DNA of 64,000 nt. Source: Vreelandella massiliensis. Its GTDB lineage: Bacteria > Pseudomonadota > Gammaproteobacteria > Pseudomonadales > Halomonadaceae. Both the position numbers and the translations under genes were made by a program. Position 1 is the first letter of the stretch, and every line of letters begins with the position of its first letter. The DNA is taken from the NCBI RefSeq assembly GCF_900155385.1, contig NZ_LT699744.1, positions 854,012 through 918,011 on the forward strand, given 5' to 3'. Shown piece after piece: positions 53,075 through 63,927 of this stretch. The notes beneath the pieces are model-generated. The model ran no database searches. It saw only the letters and a program-made list of their open reading frames with translations, and was not told the DNA's origin.

Positions 53075-54934
53075 ATGGGAATAAAACGCCGAGGATGGGC
53101 AGTCGATAGGCTGGCACAGGTTGCTCTCTTGCCGCTGCTTTGCCTCTCTTCTGGTGCCCTGGCTTTCGATGTCACGATAAAGGGCGTGGAAGGCGAAGTG
53201 GAAGGCAACATCAGCGCCTACCTAGAAAACCTGGAAGCACAAGAGTACACGCCCGCGCGCCTTGAGAATGAAGTCAAGCAGCGCGCTCGAGAGGCGATGC
53301 GCCCATTCGGTTATTACGAGCCCACGATCAATGTGGCCTTTAAGGAGGAGGGGAGTGCCGCCGCCTTAGAGATTGAACCTGGACCGCAAGTCGTCATTGA
53401 GACACTCGCTATTCAGCTAGAGGGAGACGCGCGTGATGATGCGCCCTTTATAGAAGCCGTCGACAACTTTCCCCTCCAAGAAGGTGACACATTACGCCAC
53501 TCTCCGTGGGACAGTCTGCGCAGCCAGCTTTCGGCGCTCGCCCTTGAGCGTGGCTATTTCGATTCTCAGTTTAGCGACCGGCGAATGGAAGTGCGCCCCT
53601 ATCAGCAAAGCGCGCGCTTATACATGACATTCGCCAGCGGCCCCCGCTATCACTTTGGCGATATAGCGATTCGCGGCAGTCACATCGAGCCAGAGCGGTT
53701 AAAGAATCTGCGCTCCTTCGAGACAGGGCAGCCATACCTCGCCGAAGCGATCGCTCAGTACAATCAGCGCCTGGCGGAAACCGGCTGGTTTCGCTCCGTG
53801 GCGGTACGCCCACGCTTAGAGAGCACGCAAGAGTTGGTGGTGGCAGCGCCGCCGAGCGGAGAGGGCACATGGTGGCAGGAAGCGACGCCGCAGCGAACGC
53901 AACGGCAATACCTCAGCCGTGGCGCGCTTGAGAGTGCGATGCGCTTAAGCCAGCGCGAAGAGCAGCGTCTCCCCATCGATGTTAGCGTCGAGCCAGCGGA
54001 GCGGCATCAATTTGAAGCGGGTATTGGCTACGCCACCGACATTGGTCCGCGTTTGCAATTTAGCTGGGAGCAGCCCTGGGTCAATCGCTATGGCCACAGC
54101 TTGAATCACGAACTGTACCTCTCTGCCCCGGAGCAGAGTTTGACCGGGCGCTACCGCATTCCCCTGGACGATCCGCTACGCGATAGCTACCAACTGCTGT
54201 ACGGCGTTAGAAGCGAAGACGATAACGACACTCGCTCGCTAGAAGCCACCGTTGAGGTTGCGCGGCGCTGGCAATTTGACAACGACTGGGTGCAGTCTGT
54301 CTATCTGCGTACCACCTATGATGACTTTACCCAAGGCGGTGAGGCAGAAAAAGTCTGGATTTTCTATCCCGGGGTTCAATGGTCGCGGATCCGCACGCGC
54401 CAGCAGCGCTTTCCCACCTGGGGGGATCGTCAGCAGTTTTCGGTTGAATACTCCGATACCGCCTGGGGGTCGGATGCGCAGTTTTTGCGGATCACCGGTG
54501 ATACCGAATGGATCCGTATGTGGGGGCAAAATAACCGCTTTATTGGCGGCGTGAGTATTGGCGCGATTGAAACCGACGATTTTTCCACCATCCCGCCGTC
54601 GCTACGCTTTTTTGCCGGCGGCGATAACAGCGTGCGGGGTTACTCCTATGAAAGCCTATCGCCTCGCAACGCTGAAGGCCGCTTACGCGGCGGGCAGCAG
54701 CTTTTAAGTACAAGCGTTGAGTATCAGCGCCGTATAACGGGTAACTGGTGGGGCGCGGCTTTTGTGGATAGCGGTGACGCTTTCGATAACTGGGCGCCCG
54801 ATGAGTTGAAAACCGGCGCGGGTCTCGGCGTGCGTTGGGTATCGCCGGTGGGCCCTATTCGCTTAGACGTTGCCCATCCGTTTGACCACGAAGACGACTG
54901 GCGTCTGCACTTCTCCATCGGGCCGGAATTCTAG
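53075..54934 (+). CDS. tamA: Translocation and assembly module subunit TamA
   Basis: Outer-membrane beta-barrel protein of the Omp85 family, working with TamB. Signal peptide about 1-30 (ending GALAF), three POTRA domains (about 30-265) and a 16-strand barrel (about 300-619) with the C-terminal insertion signature ending in Phe (RLHFSIGPEF) and the loop motif FFAGGDNSVRGYSYESL. 619 residues, normal for TamA. It is followed by tamB after 9 bp. Confidence 0.94.
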   Translation: MGIKRRGWAVDRLAQVALLPLLCLSSGALAFDVTIKGVEGEVEGNISAYLENLEAQEYTPARLENEVKQRAREAMRPFGYYEPTINVAFKEEGSAAALEIEPGPQVVIETLAIQLEGDARDDAPFIEAVDNFPLQEGDTLRHSPWDSLRSQLSALALERGYFDSQFSDRRMEVRPYQQSARLYMTFASGPRYHFGDIAIRGSHIEPERLKNLRSFETGQPYLAEAIAQYNQRLAETGWFRSVAVRPRLESTQELVVAAPPSGEGTWWQEATPQRTQRQYLSRGALESAMRLSQREEQRLPIDVSVEPAERHQFEAGIGYATDIGPRLQFSWEQPWVNRYGHSLNHELYLSAPEQSLTGRYRIPLDDPLRDSYQLLYGVRSEDDNDTRSLEATVEVARRWQFDNDWVQSVYLRTTYDDFTQGGEAEKVWIFYPGVQWSRIRTRQQRFPTWGDRQQFSVEYSDTAWGSDAQFLRITGDTEWIRMWGQNNRFIGGVSIGAIETDDFSTIPPSLRFFAGGDNSVRGYSYESLSPRNAEGRLRGGQQLLSTSVEYQRRITGNWWGAAFVDSGDAFDNWAPDELKTGAGLGVRWVSPVGPIRLDVAHPFDHEDDWRLHFSIGPEF

Positions 54935-54943
54935 GAGGCTTTT

Positions 54944-57900
54944 TTGTCCCAGGTTGCTCAAACCTCGCCCCAGCGGCACCCTCTGTCTGGCCGAAAGCGC
55001 CTGTGGCTTTTGGTCTGGAGCCTCATCCGTTTGGTGGTGGTTTTACCGCTCTGGTTGCTATCACTGGTCATGCTATTACTGGGCTGGGCGTTATCGCCAT
55101 GGGGCACCGGTGTGCTGCTAGATCAAGCACAGCAGCGCGACTGGATCGCGTTCGATCAGCAAGAAGGCAGCTTGCTGGAAACATTTCGGCTTGAAGGCTT
55201 TGTCTTGGAGGCGGCAGGCATTGAGGTGAATATCGGTGAGTTTGAGCTTGCTTGGGCAGAGGACTGCGTGCTCTCGGGGAAGCTATGTGTCGATACACTG
55301 CGCATCGCGCAAGCCGATATTTACCTGCCGGCATCAGGCACAGCGCAAGAACCCGAAGAGCCGCCAGAAGAAGGTCAGCAAAGCGGCGCTTTCCGCTTTC
55401 CTTTTCCTGTAGCGATAAGAGCGCTGGCCCTTGACGATGTGGCTATCCATTTGGGCGACGGCACAAGGTTTCGCTGGGAGCGCTTTTCCAGCGCCATTCA
55501 GGCCTCCGAAAACGGTATTGATATTGCCCCCACTCAGTGGGAGCGCCCCGAACTTTATCTACCCCCCAGCGAAGGCGTGCGCCTAACCCAGGATGTCGAG
55601 ACACCGCTTAACGCCGCCGGTATCGATGCGGCCATTGCCGTTCACACGCCTGGCGAGACATCGAACGAAGCTGACGAAGCGATCAGTGAAACCACGCTGC
55701 CCCTGGATCAAGCAATCGCCGAGCGGGAGCCGATCGCGCTTCCGGCGATTACGTTGCCCCTGGATATCCGCTTACCGTCGTTTAATGTCGCTCAGTTTAA
55801 CGTGAGCGGGGCGGCGGAATACCACGTCGAGTCCCTTGATGTGGGAATCATCACCGAGGGCAGTCGCATTACGCTGACCCACTTTGATGCCACCACTCCC
55901 GATGCGCATATCGGGCTTAGCTCAGAGGTCACCCTTGACCAAGACTACCCCTTGACCGCCCGGCTGAGTGTCGAGGTACGGGAGTCCGAACGCTTAAACA
56001 CACTTGGCCTTGAAGCGCTCGGCGGCCAGCATTTACGCCTTAATCTCGACGGCCCATTGAGTGACTTAAACGCAACGCTGCGCGCCGATGGTGCATTAAA
56101 AGCGCGCTTCAACGCCCAGGTGGATGTGCTTTCGCCCAAGCTGCCTTTCCAGCTAACTCTGCAAAGCGACGAGGTTAGTTGGCCGCTTGACGCGACAAGC
56201 GACGAGACCGAATCCCTCGATCCGCCATACCGTTTGCAAGCGCTGGACCTCACCGTCGAGGGTGATCTCACCGATTACCAGATGACGCTGGACACCCAAG
56301 CCTCTGGCCCGACGCTGCCTTTAACCCAACTTTCGCTCTCTGGCCAAGGCGACCTGGGGCAATTCGCCTGGTCACCGCTGTCGGTGCGCGTGAATGAGAG
56401 TGAAATCCGCAGCGAAGGGCGCGTGGAGTGGCTAACTCCACTCGACCTGTCGGCATCGCTGTCGCTGTCTAACGTAAACCCAGGAGATTTTGTTGCATCG
56501 CTTAACGGCGACCTAAGCGGAGACCTTGAGGTAAACGTACGCCAAGAGGAAAACCTCTGGGCGGTCTCCATCCCGTCGCTCAATATTGACGGCGAGTTAA
56601 TGGAGTATCCGTTATCGCTTAGCGCCGTGCTGGACGCCGATAGTCAGCTCAACGCAACGATTCAGGAGCTGCGCTTTGCTCAAGGCAACAACCGTTTAAA
56701 CGCCAGTGGCGACCTTAGCGAAGAGAGCATGGCGCTCGATGCGAAGATCGATCTTCGTGAGCTAAGTACGCTCGCACCGCAACTTTCCGGGGCGCTAACG
56801 GGTGATATCCAAGCCCGGGGCAGCCTTACGCAACCTAACCTAAGCGCCACACTCGATGGTGAGTCGCTGCGGTTTGGAGAGAATCGCCTCGAAGCGGTGC
56901 GCCTTGATGCCGATGTGAGCGGGTTAGAGGACCCACGCTTCGATGTGGCGCTAACGCTTGAGGCGGTCGACGCGGGTGGCCAAGCCATTGAGCGGGCTGA
57001 TTTACGCCTCGACGGCCGCCTTTCGCAGCACCGCTTGACCTTCGACGTGCAAGGGGCGGCACAAAATCGACTACTTGAACAAGCTTCCATGGCCCTAGAC
57101 GGCGCCTTTCATCAAGACGAACAGCGCTACCAGGCCAGCGTCACGCCCTTAGCGCTGGTATCACAGGCGGGCACCATCCGATTGGAAGAGACGCTCAACC
57201 TGGATTACCGCCTAGCAAGCGGTGAAGCCCGCGTGTCACCGTTTTGCCTGCGCCGAGAAGAGGGCGGGGTAGTCTGCTCAGAACAACCTCTGAGCGCCTC
57301 CCCCGAAACAGGGGAAGCGGTACTCTCGCTGCGCGAAGTGCCGATGCAGATGATCACGCCTTTCTTACCTGAAGGGTGGTCACTAGACGGTGATACCACC
57401 GCCGATGTGACCGCCTCATGGCAAAATGGGGGACAGCGCTGGGAGGCGGATATGCAGCTTGTAAGCGAGGTTGCGATTACCGCGCTTAACGACTTCGGCC
57501 AACCCGTTGAGCTTCCACGCGTAACCCTCGATACGCGCGTCAACGCTACCCCTGAACGCGCTCGGGCCGATAGCACGCTTTCTCTTTCGGAGGCGGGCGA
57601 TGTCAACCTCGGGTTGACCATCGCCGACCCCATGGGAGAAGGGCGCCTTGATGGCGAGCTAAACGTACGAAACGTCTTGTTGGCGCCATATCGGCCCATG
57701 GTCGTGGGTTTGGATACCTTGGCAGGGTCGCTAGACGGCAGTGTGCAGATTAGCGGTACCGCCGAGCAGCCCGATCTACAGGGTCAGCTTGAGCTTTCCG
57801 GCATGAATGCCGCCGGCCCCGACATACCGCTGGTGGTCTCCGATGGTGAGGTTAACGTGGCATTTGATGGCGCATCGGGCACGATTGATGGCGCTATTAG

Positions 57901-59002
57901 CGCTGAACGTGGCCGACTGGATATTAGCGGCAACGCCGTTTGGCCGAGCGACGCGCCATGGCGCTTGGGGGTGGATCTTAACGCAACCCAAGCACCGCTA
58001 CTGATTTCGCTGCCACAGTTTGGTCGCTTAGAAGTGGCGCCCGATATTCGCGTGCGCGTCACCCCTGAGCGCTTGCAGGTTCGCGGCAATGTCAATGTTC
58101 CTTGGGCGCGGCTTGAGGTAGGGAACATTCCCAGCTCGGCAAAGGCCCCCAGTAGCGATGAAATCATCATCACCGAGCGCGATGATCGCGAAGCGCAAGA
58201 GCGCGCGCAAACACGCGCTGAAAACGGTGAGCCCAGTGCCGCTGACGAGCTAGCACAAAGGGGCATGGCCCTGGACGTGCTCCTCACGGTCACACTGGGT
58301 AGCGATATGGAACTCACGGCCTATGGCTTAGAGTCTAACCTGGCTGGTTCCCTGGAGGTTCGACAAGACAGTAGGGGGCTTCAGCTTTTCGGCGATGTTA
58401 GTTTGGTCGATGGCCGCTTCAAGGCATTTGGGCAAGACTTGCTGGTGAGACGCGGGCAAATTCTCTTTAGCGGTCCGCCGGGGCTACCCACACTCGATTT
58501 CGAAGCGATCCGCAACCCTGAGGTCACCGAGGACGACGTGATCGCCGGACTAAGAGTGACAGGACTTGCCGAAGAGCCGAACATCGATATTTTCTCCGAG
58601 CCGGCGATGAACGAGACGCGCGCGCTCTCTTATCTGCTTCGCGGGCGGGCCCCCGATGCTACTGGCGATGGTATTGACAGCGCGGTCACCACGGCGCTTA
58701 TCGGCATGTCGCTGGGTCGCACGGGGGGAGCCGTTGGCTCTATTGGCGAAGCCTTTGGCATTGATAATCTCACGCTCGATACCACCGGCGCAGGTGATGA
58801 AAGCCAAGTGGAGTTGAGTGGTCAGCTAACCGATGATATCCGCATTAGCTACGGCGTCGGGATTTTCTCGCCGATCGCCGAACTGACGTTGCGCTACACG
58901 CTTTGGCGTAACCTTTATCTGCAGGCAGTGTCAGGCGCATCTCAGGCAGTCGATCTTATCTATGAATTTAACCTTCCGGGTAACCCGCGAATTTTCGATT
59001 AA
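54944..59002 (+). CDS. tamB: Translocation and assembly module subunit TamB
   Basis: Very long periplasm-spanning protein of the AsmA-like/DUF490 group, implicated in lipid transport to, and protein assembly at, the outer membrane. An N-terminal anchor (about 22-54), then about 1250 residues of beta-taco repeat region with alternating strands, and the DUF490 C-terminus with GDVSLVDGRFKAFGQDLLVRRGQILFSGPPG and a C-terminal strand block. 1352 residues is typical. The start is TTG at 54944: AGGAGG is 5 bases upstream and no better codon is near. Co-transcribed with tamA. Confidence 0.93.
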   Translation: MSQVAQTSPQRHPLSGRKRLWLLVWSLIRLVVVLPLWLLSLVMLLLGWALSPWGTGVLLDQAQQRDWIAFDQQEGSLLETFRLEGFVLEAAGIEVNIGEFELAWAEDCVLSGKLCVDTLRIAQADIYLPASGTAQEPEEPPEEGQQSGAFRFPFPVAIRALALDDVAIHLGDGTRFRWERFSSAIQASENGIDIAPTQWERPELYLPPSEGVRLTQDVETPLNAAGIDAAIAVHTPGETSNEADEAISETTLPLDQAIAEREPIALPAITLPLDIRLPSFNVAQFNVSGAAEYHVESLDVGIITEGSRITLTHFDATTPDAHIGLSSEVTLDQDYPLTARLSVEVRESERLNTLGLEALGGQHLRLNLDGPLSDLNATLRADGALKARFNAQVDVLSPKLPFQLTLQSDEVSWPLDATSDETESLDPPYRLQALDLTVEGDLTDYQMTLDTQASGPTLPLTQLSLSGQGDLGQFAWSPLSVRVNESEIRSEGRVEWLTPLDLSASLSLSNVNPGDFVASLNGDLSGDLEVNVRQEENLWAVSIPSLNIDGELMEYPLSLSAVLDADSQLNATIQELRFAQGNNRLNASGDLSEESMALDAKIDLRELSTLAPQLSGALTGDIQARGSLTQPNLSATLDGESLRFGENRLEAVRLDADVSGLEDPRFDVALTLEAVDAGGQAIERADLRLDGRLSQHRLTFDVQGAAQNRLLEQASMALDGAFHQDEQRYQASVTPLALVSQAGTIRLEETLNLDYRLASGEARVSPFCLRREEGGVVCSEQPLSASPETGEAVLSLREVPMQMITPFLPEGWSLDGDTTADVTASWQNGGQRWEADMQLVSEVAITALNDFGQPVELPRVTLDTRVNATPERARADSTLSLSEAGDVNLGLTIADPMGEGRLDGELNVRNVLLAPYRPMVVGLDTLAGSLDGSVQISGTAEQPDLQGQLELSGMNAAGPDIPLVVSDGEVNVAFDGASGTIDGAISAERGRLDISGNAVWPSDAPWRLGVDLNATQAPLLISLPQFGRLEVAPDIRVRVTPERLQVRGNVNVPWARLEVGNIPSSAKAPSSDEIIITERDDREAQERAQTRAENGEPSAADELAQRGMALDVLLTVTLGSDMELTAYGLESNLAGSLEVRQDSRGLQLFGDVSLVDGRFKAFGQDLLVRRGQILFSGPPGLPTLDFEAIRNPEVTEDDVIAGLRVTGLAEEPNIDIFSEPAMNETRALSYLLRGRAPDATGDGIDSAVTTALIGMSLGRTGGAVGSIGEAFGIDNLTLDTTGAGDESQVELSGQLTDDIRISYGVGIFSPIAELTLRYTLWRNLYLQAVSGASQAVDLIYEFNLPGNPRIFD

Positions 59003-59036
59003 ACATGCATTATTCACCGAATAAAGGTAGGAGCTT

Positions 59037-59648
59037 ATGACACTTTATGCCGGCGCCCTGTCAGGGCGCGAGACGCCGATACCCACCAGTGAACGGCACG
59101 CTGTGAATGGCGAGTCGCTTCATCCACCGTTTCCTGCAGGTTACGAAACGTTAGTAGTGGGAATGGGCTGCTTCTGGGGCGTCGAGCGCCTCTTTTGGCA
59201 GCTTCCAGGCGTTCACGTTACGGCTGCGGGTTACGCGGGCGGAGAAACACCCAATCCCACCTATGAAGAGGTGTGCACTGGACGGACCGGACACGCAGAA
59301 GTCGTTCTTATCGTGTTTGATCCCGCGCGAACCGACCTGGAAACGCTACTCCAAGTCTTTTGGGAAAACCACGACCCGACACAAGGGAACCGCCAAGGAA
59401 ACGATATTGGTCCTCAATATCGCTCGGCGATCTATACCACCACCGATGCGCAACTCGCGCTTGCCAAACGCAGCGCCGATCAGTTTCAGCAGCAATTGAC
59501 ACGCGCAGGGCACGGTCATATCACCACGGAAATAAAACCGCTGGATACGTTTTATTACGCCGAGGCTTATCACCAGCAGTACCTCGACAAAAATCCCGGC
59601 GGCTATTGCGGTTTAAAAGGAACGGGCATTAGCTGCCCCATTAGTTAA
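59037..59648 (+). CDS. msrA: Peptide methionine-(S)-sulfoxide reductase
   Basis: Repairs S-methionine sulfoxide in proteins. The catalytic GCFWG is at 44-48 (Cys45) in [33 protein letters not shown], carrying the glutamine and tyrosine parts, is also present. 203 residues, slightly longer than the minimal form owing to an N-terminal extension as in E. coli MsrA. TAGGAG lies 5 bases before the ATG. With the following heme protein and glutathione reductase it forms a run of redox genes. Confidence 0.95.
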   Translation: MTLYAGALSGRETPIPTSERHAVNGESLHPPFPAGYETLVVGMGCFWGVERLFWQLPGVHVTAAGYAGGETPNPTYEEVCTGRTGHAEVVLIVFDPARTDLETLLQVFWENHDPTQGNRQGNDIGPQYRSAIYTTTDAQLALAKRSADQFQQQLTRAGHGHITTEIKPLDTFYYAEAYHQQYLDKNPGGYCGLKGTGISCPIS

Positions 59649-59753
59649 ATTTCAGAAATTAGCGCCGTAAGGGGTGTCAAGTTGTCCAATGTACCCAGCT
59701 TATATGCGGACGAGCGCGGTGCATCGCATCGCACCATCCATCGAGGTAGGTTC

Positions 59754-60254
59754 ATGCGGGTGGGGGTTGCCACGCTGGCGATCACGATAAGCGGTGTTGC
59801 CACCCTCGCTTCAGCGGGCGCGAATGCAGATTCTTTGAACGCAGCCCCCGCGCACGTGGATGAGACGCGTTTTTCCAGCGAGCGAGAAGCGGTCATGTGG
59901 CGCCAGCAAGAGCTAAAGGATATTGAAAGCTTAATGCGGCAACTGCGCTTTGATCTCGTTAACAATCAAGATGCCCAAAGCGCAAAACCGCGTTTAAAGG
60001 AGCTCAAAGAGCGCGCCAGCGCCGACAATCTCATGCCAGCCTTTATCGCTGGCACGCACGGCCCCGGCTCCGATGCGCGCCCCGAACTCTGGGAAGAGTG
60101 GGAGCGTTTTGGTGCGGGGTTTCACGACATGGAGCAGCACATCGATACGCTCATTGAAGCCGCTAACGCGGGTGAATATCGTGCGGCGGCGAAAGCGCTT
60201 TCGGATACCGGGCGTAGCTGCAAAAGCTGTCATCGCCAATATCGCTACGACTAG
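59754..60254 (+). CDS. Cytochrome c'-like protein
   Basis: 166-residue exported heme protein. The N-terminal signal peptide (about 1-25, ending AGANA) is followed by a four-helix-bundle-type sequence with the C-terminal CxxCH heme site CKSCH at 156-160, which is where cytochrome c' proteins carry it (GRSCKSCHRQYR). Cytochromes c' bind NO and CO and can protect against nitrosative stress. The start at 59754 (GAGGTAGG before it) was chosen over a TTG 72 bases upstream. gorA follows after 9 bp, so this is a co-transcribed pair. Confidence 0.82.
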   Translation: MRVGVATLAITISGVATLASAGANADSLNAAPAHVDETRFSSEREAVMWRQQELKDIESLMRQLRFDLVNNQDAQSAKPRLKELKERASADNLMPAFIAGTHGPGSDARPELWEEWERFGAGFHDMEQHIDTLIEAANAGEYRAAAKALSDTGRSCKSCHRQYRYD

Positions 60255-60263
60255 GAGCCTATA

Positions 60264-61643
60264 ATGACGGATGCAGAACGGTACGATTATGACCTCTTTG
60301 TGATTGGCGCGGGTTCCGGTGGTGTCCGTGCGGCACGCACAGCCGCGGCCGAAGGCGCAAAGGTGGGTATCGCTGAAGACCGCTATCTAGGCGGGACATG
60401 CGTCAATGTCGGCTGCGTGCCAAAAAAACTCTACTCCTATGCGGCGCATTTTCACGATAGCTTCGACGACGCTGCGGGATTTGGCTGGCAGCTACCCGGG
60501 CCGGCAACATTTGATTGGGCCACGCTGCGCGAGAACAAAACCGGCGAAATCAAACGTCTCAACGGGATTTACCAGCGTTTGCTCGAAAGCGCGGGCGTCA
60601 CGCTGTACAACGCCCGCGCAAGCGTCGTGGATGCCCACACGGTGGTGCTGCATAACGATGCAGGCGAGCAACAAATCCACGCCAAGAAAATTTTAGTGGC
60701 GACCGGCGGCTGGCCCTGGATTCCCGATTTCCCCGGCAGTGAGTACGCCATCGACTCCAACCGCGTCTTTGACCTTGAGACCTTCCCAGAGCGCTTTTTA
60801 GTCCTCGGCGGCGGCTATATCGCCGTAGAGTTTGCCAGTATTTTTAATGGCTTGGGCAGCGAAACCGAGCTCATTTATCGAGGCGAGCTTTTCTTGCGCG
60901 GCTTCGATCAGGAAGTGCGTGAATTTACCCGCGATGAAATGGCCCGCAAAGGCGTCAATCTGCACTTCAACACCAATATTGCCCAGATTGAGCCCAGCAA
61001 CGGTGCCTATTGGGTCACCTTGACCGATGGCAAGACGCTTGAAGTGGATGCCGTGCTGGCCGCCACGGGGCGTCATGCCAACATAGAAGGGCTGGGACTC
61101 GACACCCTCGGCATCCGCCTTGACGAGCAAGGCAAGATTCCCGTTAACGAACGCTTTGAGACTGCGGTGCCCTCCGTGCTTGCCCTGGGCGATTTGATTG
61201 CGGGGCCAGAGCTCACGCCGATCGCGCTGGCAGAAGCGATGCAGTTGGTGGATATCCACTTTAAGCACACCACCCCCGCGCCGCTGGATTACGCAACGAT
61301 CCCGACGGCGGTTTTCTGCCATCCCAACATTGGCACTGTGGGGCTTTCCGAGGAGCAGGCCCGTGAGCGCGGTGATATCCGTGTCTACCGTACCGATTTT
61401 CGCGCCATGAAACATACGCTCTCCGGCAGTCAAGAACGCACGCTGATGAAACTCGTGGTCGATGATGCCACCGATGTGGTGCTAGGGGCGCATATGGTCG
61501 GGGATGAAGCCGGTGAAATCATGCAAGGCATCGCCATTGCGGTGCGTGCGGGATTAACCAAGACAGACTTTGATCGCACCGTGGGAATACACCCCACGGG
61601 GGCGGAAGAGTTTGTCACGCTGCGAAGCGTGTCGCGGCGTTAA
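60264..61643 (+). CDS. gorA: Glutathione reductase
   Basis: FAD enzyme reducing glutathione disulfide with NADPH. FAD motif VIGAGSGGVRAARTAA (13-28), redox-active CVNVGC (Cys46, Cys51) in GGTCVNVGCVPKKLYSYA (the spelling specific for glutathione reductase), an NAD(P)-binding glycine motif LGGGYIAVEFASIF, and the C-terminal HPTGAEEFVTLR active-site histidine. 459 residues. TAGGAG precedes the ATG. It regenerates reduced glutathione for glutaredoxins such as that at 7823. A terminator follows. Confidence 0.95.
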   Translation: MTDAERYDYDLFVIGAGSGGVRAARTAAAEGAKVGIAEDRYLGGTCVNVGCVPKKLYSYAAHFHDSFDDAAGFGWQLPGPATFDWATLRENKTGEIKRLNGIYQRLLESAGVTLYNARASVVDAHTVVLHNDAGEQQIHAKKILVATGGWPWIPDFPGSEYAIDSNRVFDLETFPERFLVLGGGYIAVEFASIFNGLGSETELIYRGELFLRGFDQEVREFTRDEMARKGVNLHFNTNIAQIEPSNGAYWVTLTDGKTLEVDAVLAATGRHANIEGLGLDTLGIRLDEQGKIPVNERFETAVPSVLALGDLIAGPELTPIALAEAMQLVDIHFKHTTPAPLDYATIPTAVFCHPNIGTVGLSEEQARERGDIRVYRTDFRAMKHTLSGSQERTLMKLVVDDATDVVLGAHMVGDEAGEIMQGIAIAVRAGLTKTDFDRTVGIHPTGAEEFVTLRSVSRR

Positions 61644-61663
61644 GACATAAAGCTTGAGCGTTG

Positions 61664-61690
61664 AAGGCGGGCAAATTGCCCGCCTTTCTC
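61664..61690 (+). terminator. Rho-independent terminator after gorA
   Basis: AAGGCGGGC (61664-61672) pairs with GCCCGCCTT (61678-61686) around AAATT, followed by TCTCTT-like T-rich DNA. It insulates the ectoine operon from upstream reading. Confidence 0.85.
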
Positions 61691-61774
61691 TTAGCGAGTT
61701 ACACGGCTGAAAAGTCGTCTAAACTGGATACATACTGCCCAAGAAGCGCTTCATCGCGCAGGAAACGCCAGCAG

Positions 61775-61836
61775 CATAATAAAAAATTATGGAATAGCCG
61801 ATTATGAATAAGTTGATTTTTGAATTGTTCATAATC
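61775..61836. promoter_or_regulatory. Cluster of CATAAT/ATTATG inverted motifs upstream of ectA
   Basis: CATAAT-A5-ATTATG is a perfect inverted repeat (61775-61791). Next, GATTATGAATAA (61800-61811) and TTGTTCATAATC (61825-61836) form a 12-bp inverted pair with one mismatch, whose second arm covers the -35 end and spacer of the ectA promoter. Four half-sites of the same sequence in 62 bp suggest a repressor or activator site. MarR-type regulators (EctR, CosR) control ectoine genes in other bacteria; binding here is inference. Confidence 0.5.
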
Positions 61837-61848
61837 AGCTGTTATAAT
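61820..61848 (+). promoter_or_regulatory. Sigma-70 promoter of the ectoine operon
   Basis: -35 TTGAAT (61820-61825), a 17-bp spacer, and a perfect -10 TATAAT (61843-61848), giving a transcript starting about 25 bases before the ectA ATG. Halomonas elongata also has a sigma-70 promoter before ectA, together with a sigma-38 one; no convincing second box was found here. Confidence 0.78.
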
Positions 61849-61880
61849 CCTTTCCGAAATCGCAAAAGCGAAGCATTACT

Positions 61881-62459
61881 ATGAACACCCCAACACAGCC
61901 GTTTACTCCCTCTGCGGATCTTATTCGACCCACTGTTGCCGATGCGGTTGTGGGGCATGCCGAAACCCCGCTCTTCATCCGTAAGCCCAACGCCGATGAT
62001 GGCTGGGGCATCTATGAATTGATCAAGTCATGCCCACCGCTTGATGTGAACTCTGCCTACGCTTACTTACTCCTTGCCACGCAATTTAGAGATACCTGCG
62101 CGGTGGCAACAAACGAAGAGGGCGAAGTCGTCGGGTTTGTATCGGGCTACGCAAAAGACAACGCGCCTGATACCTACTTCCTCTGGCAGGTTGCCGTCGG
62201 GGAGAAAGCGCGCGGTACCGGGTTAGCCCGCCGCTTGGTCGAGGCGATCATGACGCGCCCCGAACTCAGCGATGTGCACCACCTAGAAACCACCATCACG
62301 CCGGATAACCTGGCGTCGTGGGGATTGTTTCGCCGCTTGGCGGCGCGCTGGCAAGCACCGCTCAATAGCCGCGAATACTTTTCGACCGAACAGCTAGGCG
62401 GGGAGCACGACCCAGAAAACCTAGTGCGCATTGGCCCGTTCCAAACCAGCACGATTTAA
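61881..62459 (+). CDS. ectA: L-2,4-diaminobutyrate acetyltransferase
   Basis: GNAT enzyme that acetylates 2,4-diaminobutyrate with acetyl-CoA, the second step of ectoine synthesis. The acetyl-CoA motif region AVGEKARGTGLARRLVEAIM and the block WGIYELIKSCPPLDVNSAYAYLLL are characteristic of EctA. 192 residues as in other Halomonas proteins. The start is 32 bases after the -10 box, following GAAG. The gap of 133 bp to ectB contains tandem 17-bp repeats. Confidence 0.96.
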   Translation: MNTPTQPFTPSADLIRPTVADAVVGHAETPLFIRKPNADDGWGIYELIKSCPPLDVNSAYAYLLLATQFRDTCAVATNEEGEVVGFVSGYAKDNAPDTYFLWQVAVGEKARGTGLARRLVEAIMTRPELSDVHHLETTITPDNLASWGLFRRLAARWQAPLNSREYFSTEQLGGEHDPENLVRIGPFQTSTI

Positions 62460-62531
62460 CGCCATGTTTCCCCGTTCGTGCTTCTCCTACGCTGCCTATT
62501 TTTCTTAGCTATGCCTTGTCATTACGACATT

Positions 62532-63861
<1,330 letters not shown>

Positions 63862-63927
63862 ACGCAGACGCGATACACACTGATAGGGCGGTTCGCTCTT
63901 AGGACCGCTTCAAACGAGGGAATAGCT

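Noticed and set aside
63862..63927. Sigma-54 promoter before ectC as in H. elongata
   Set aside because: No GG-N10-GC pair with the proper flanks (TGGCA, TTGC) was found in the 66-bp gap.
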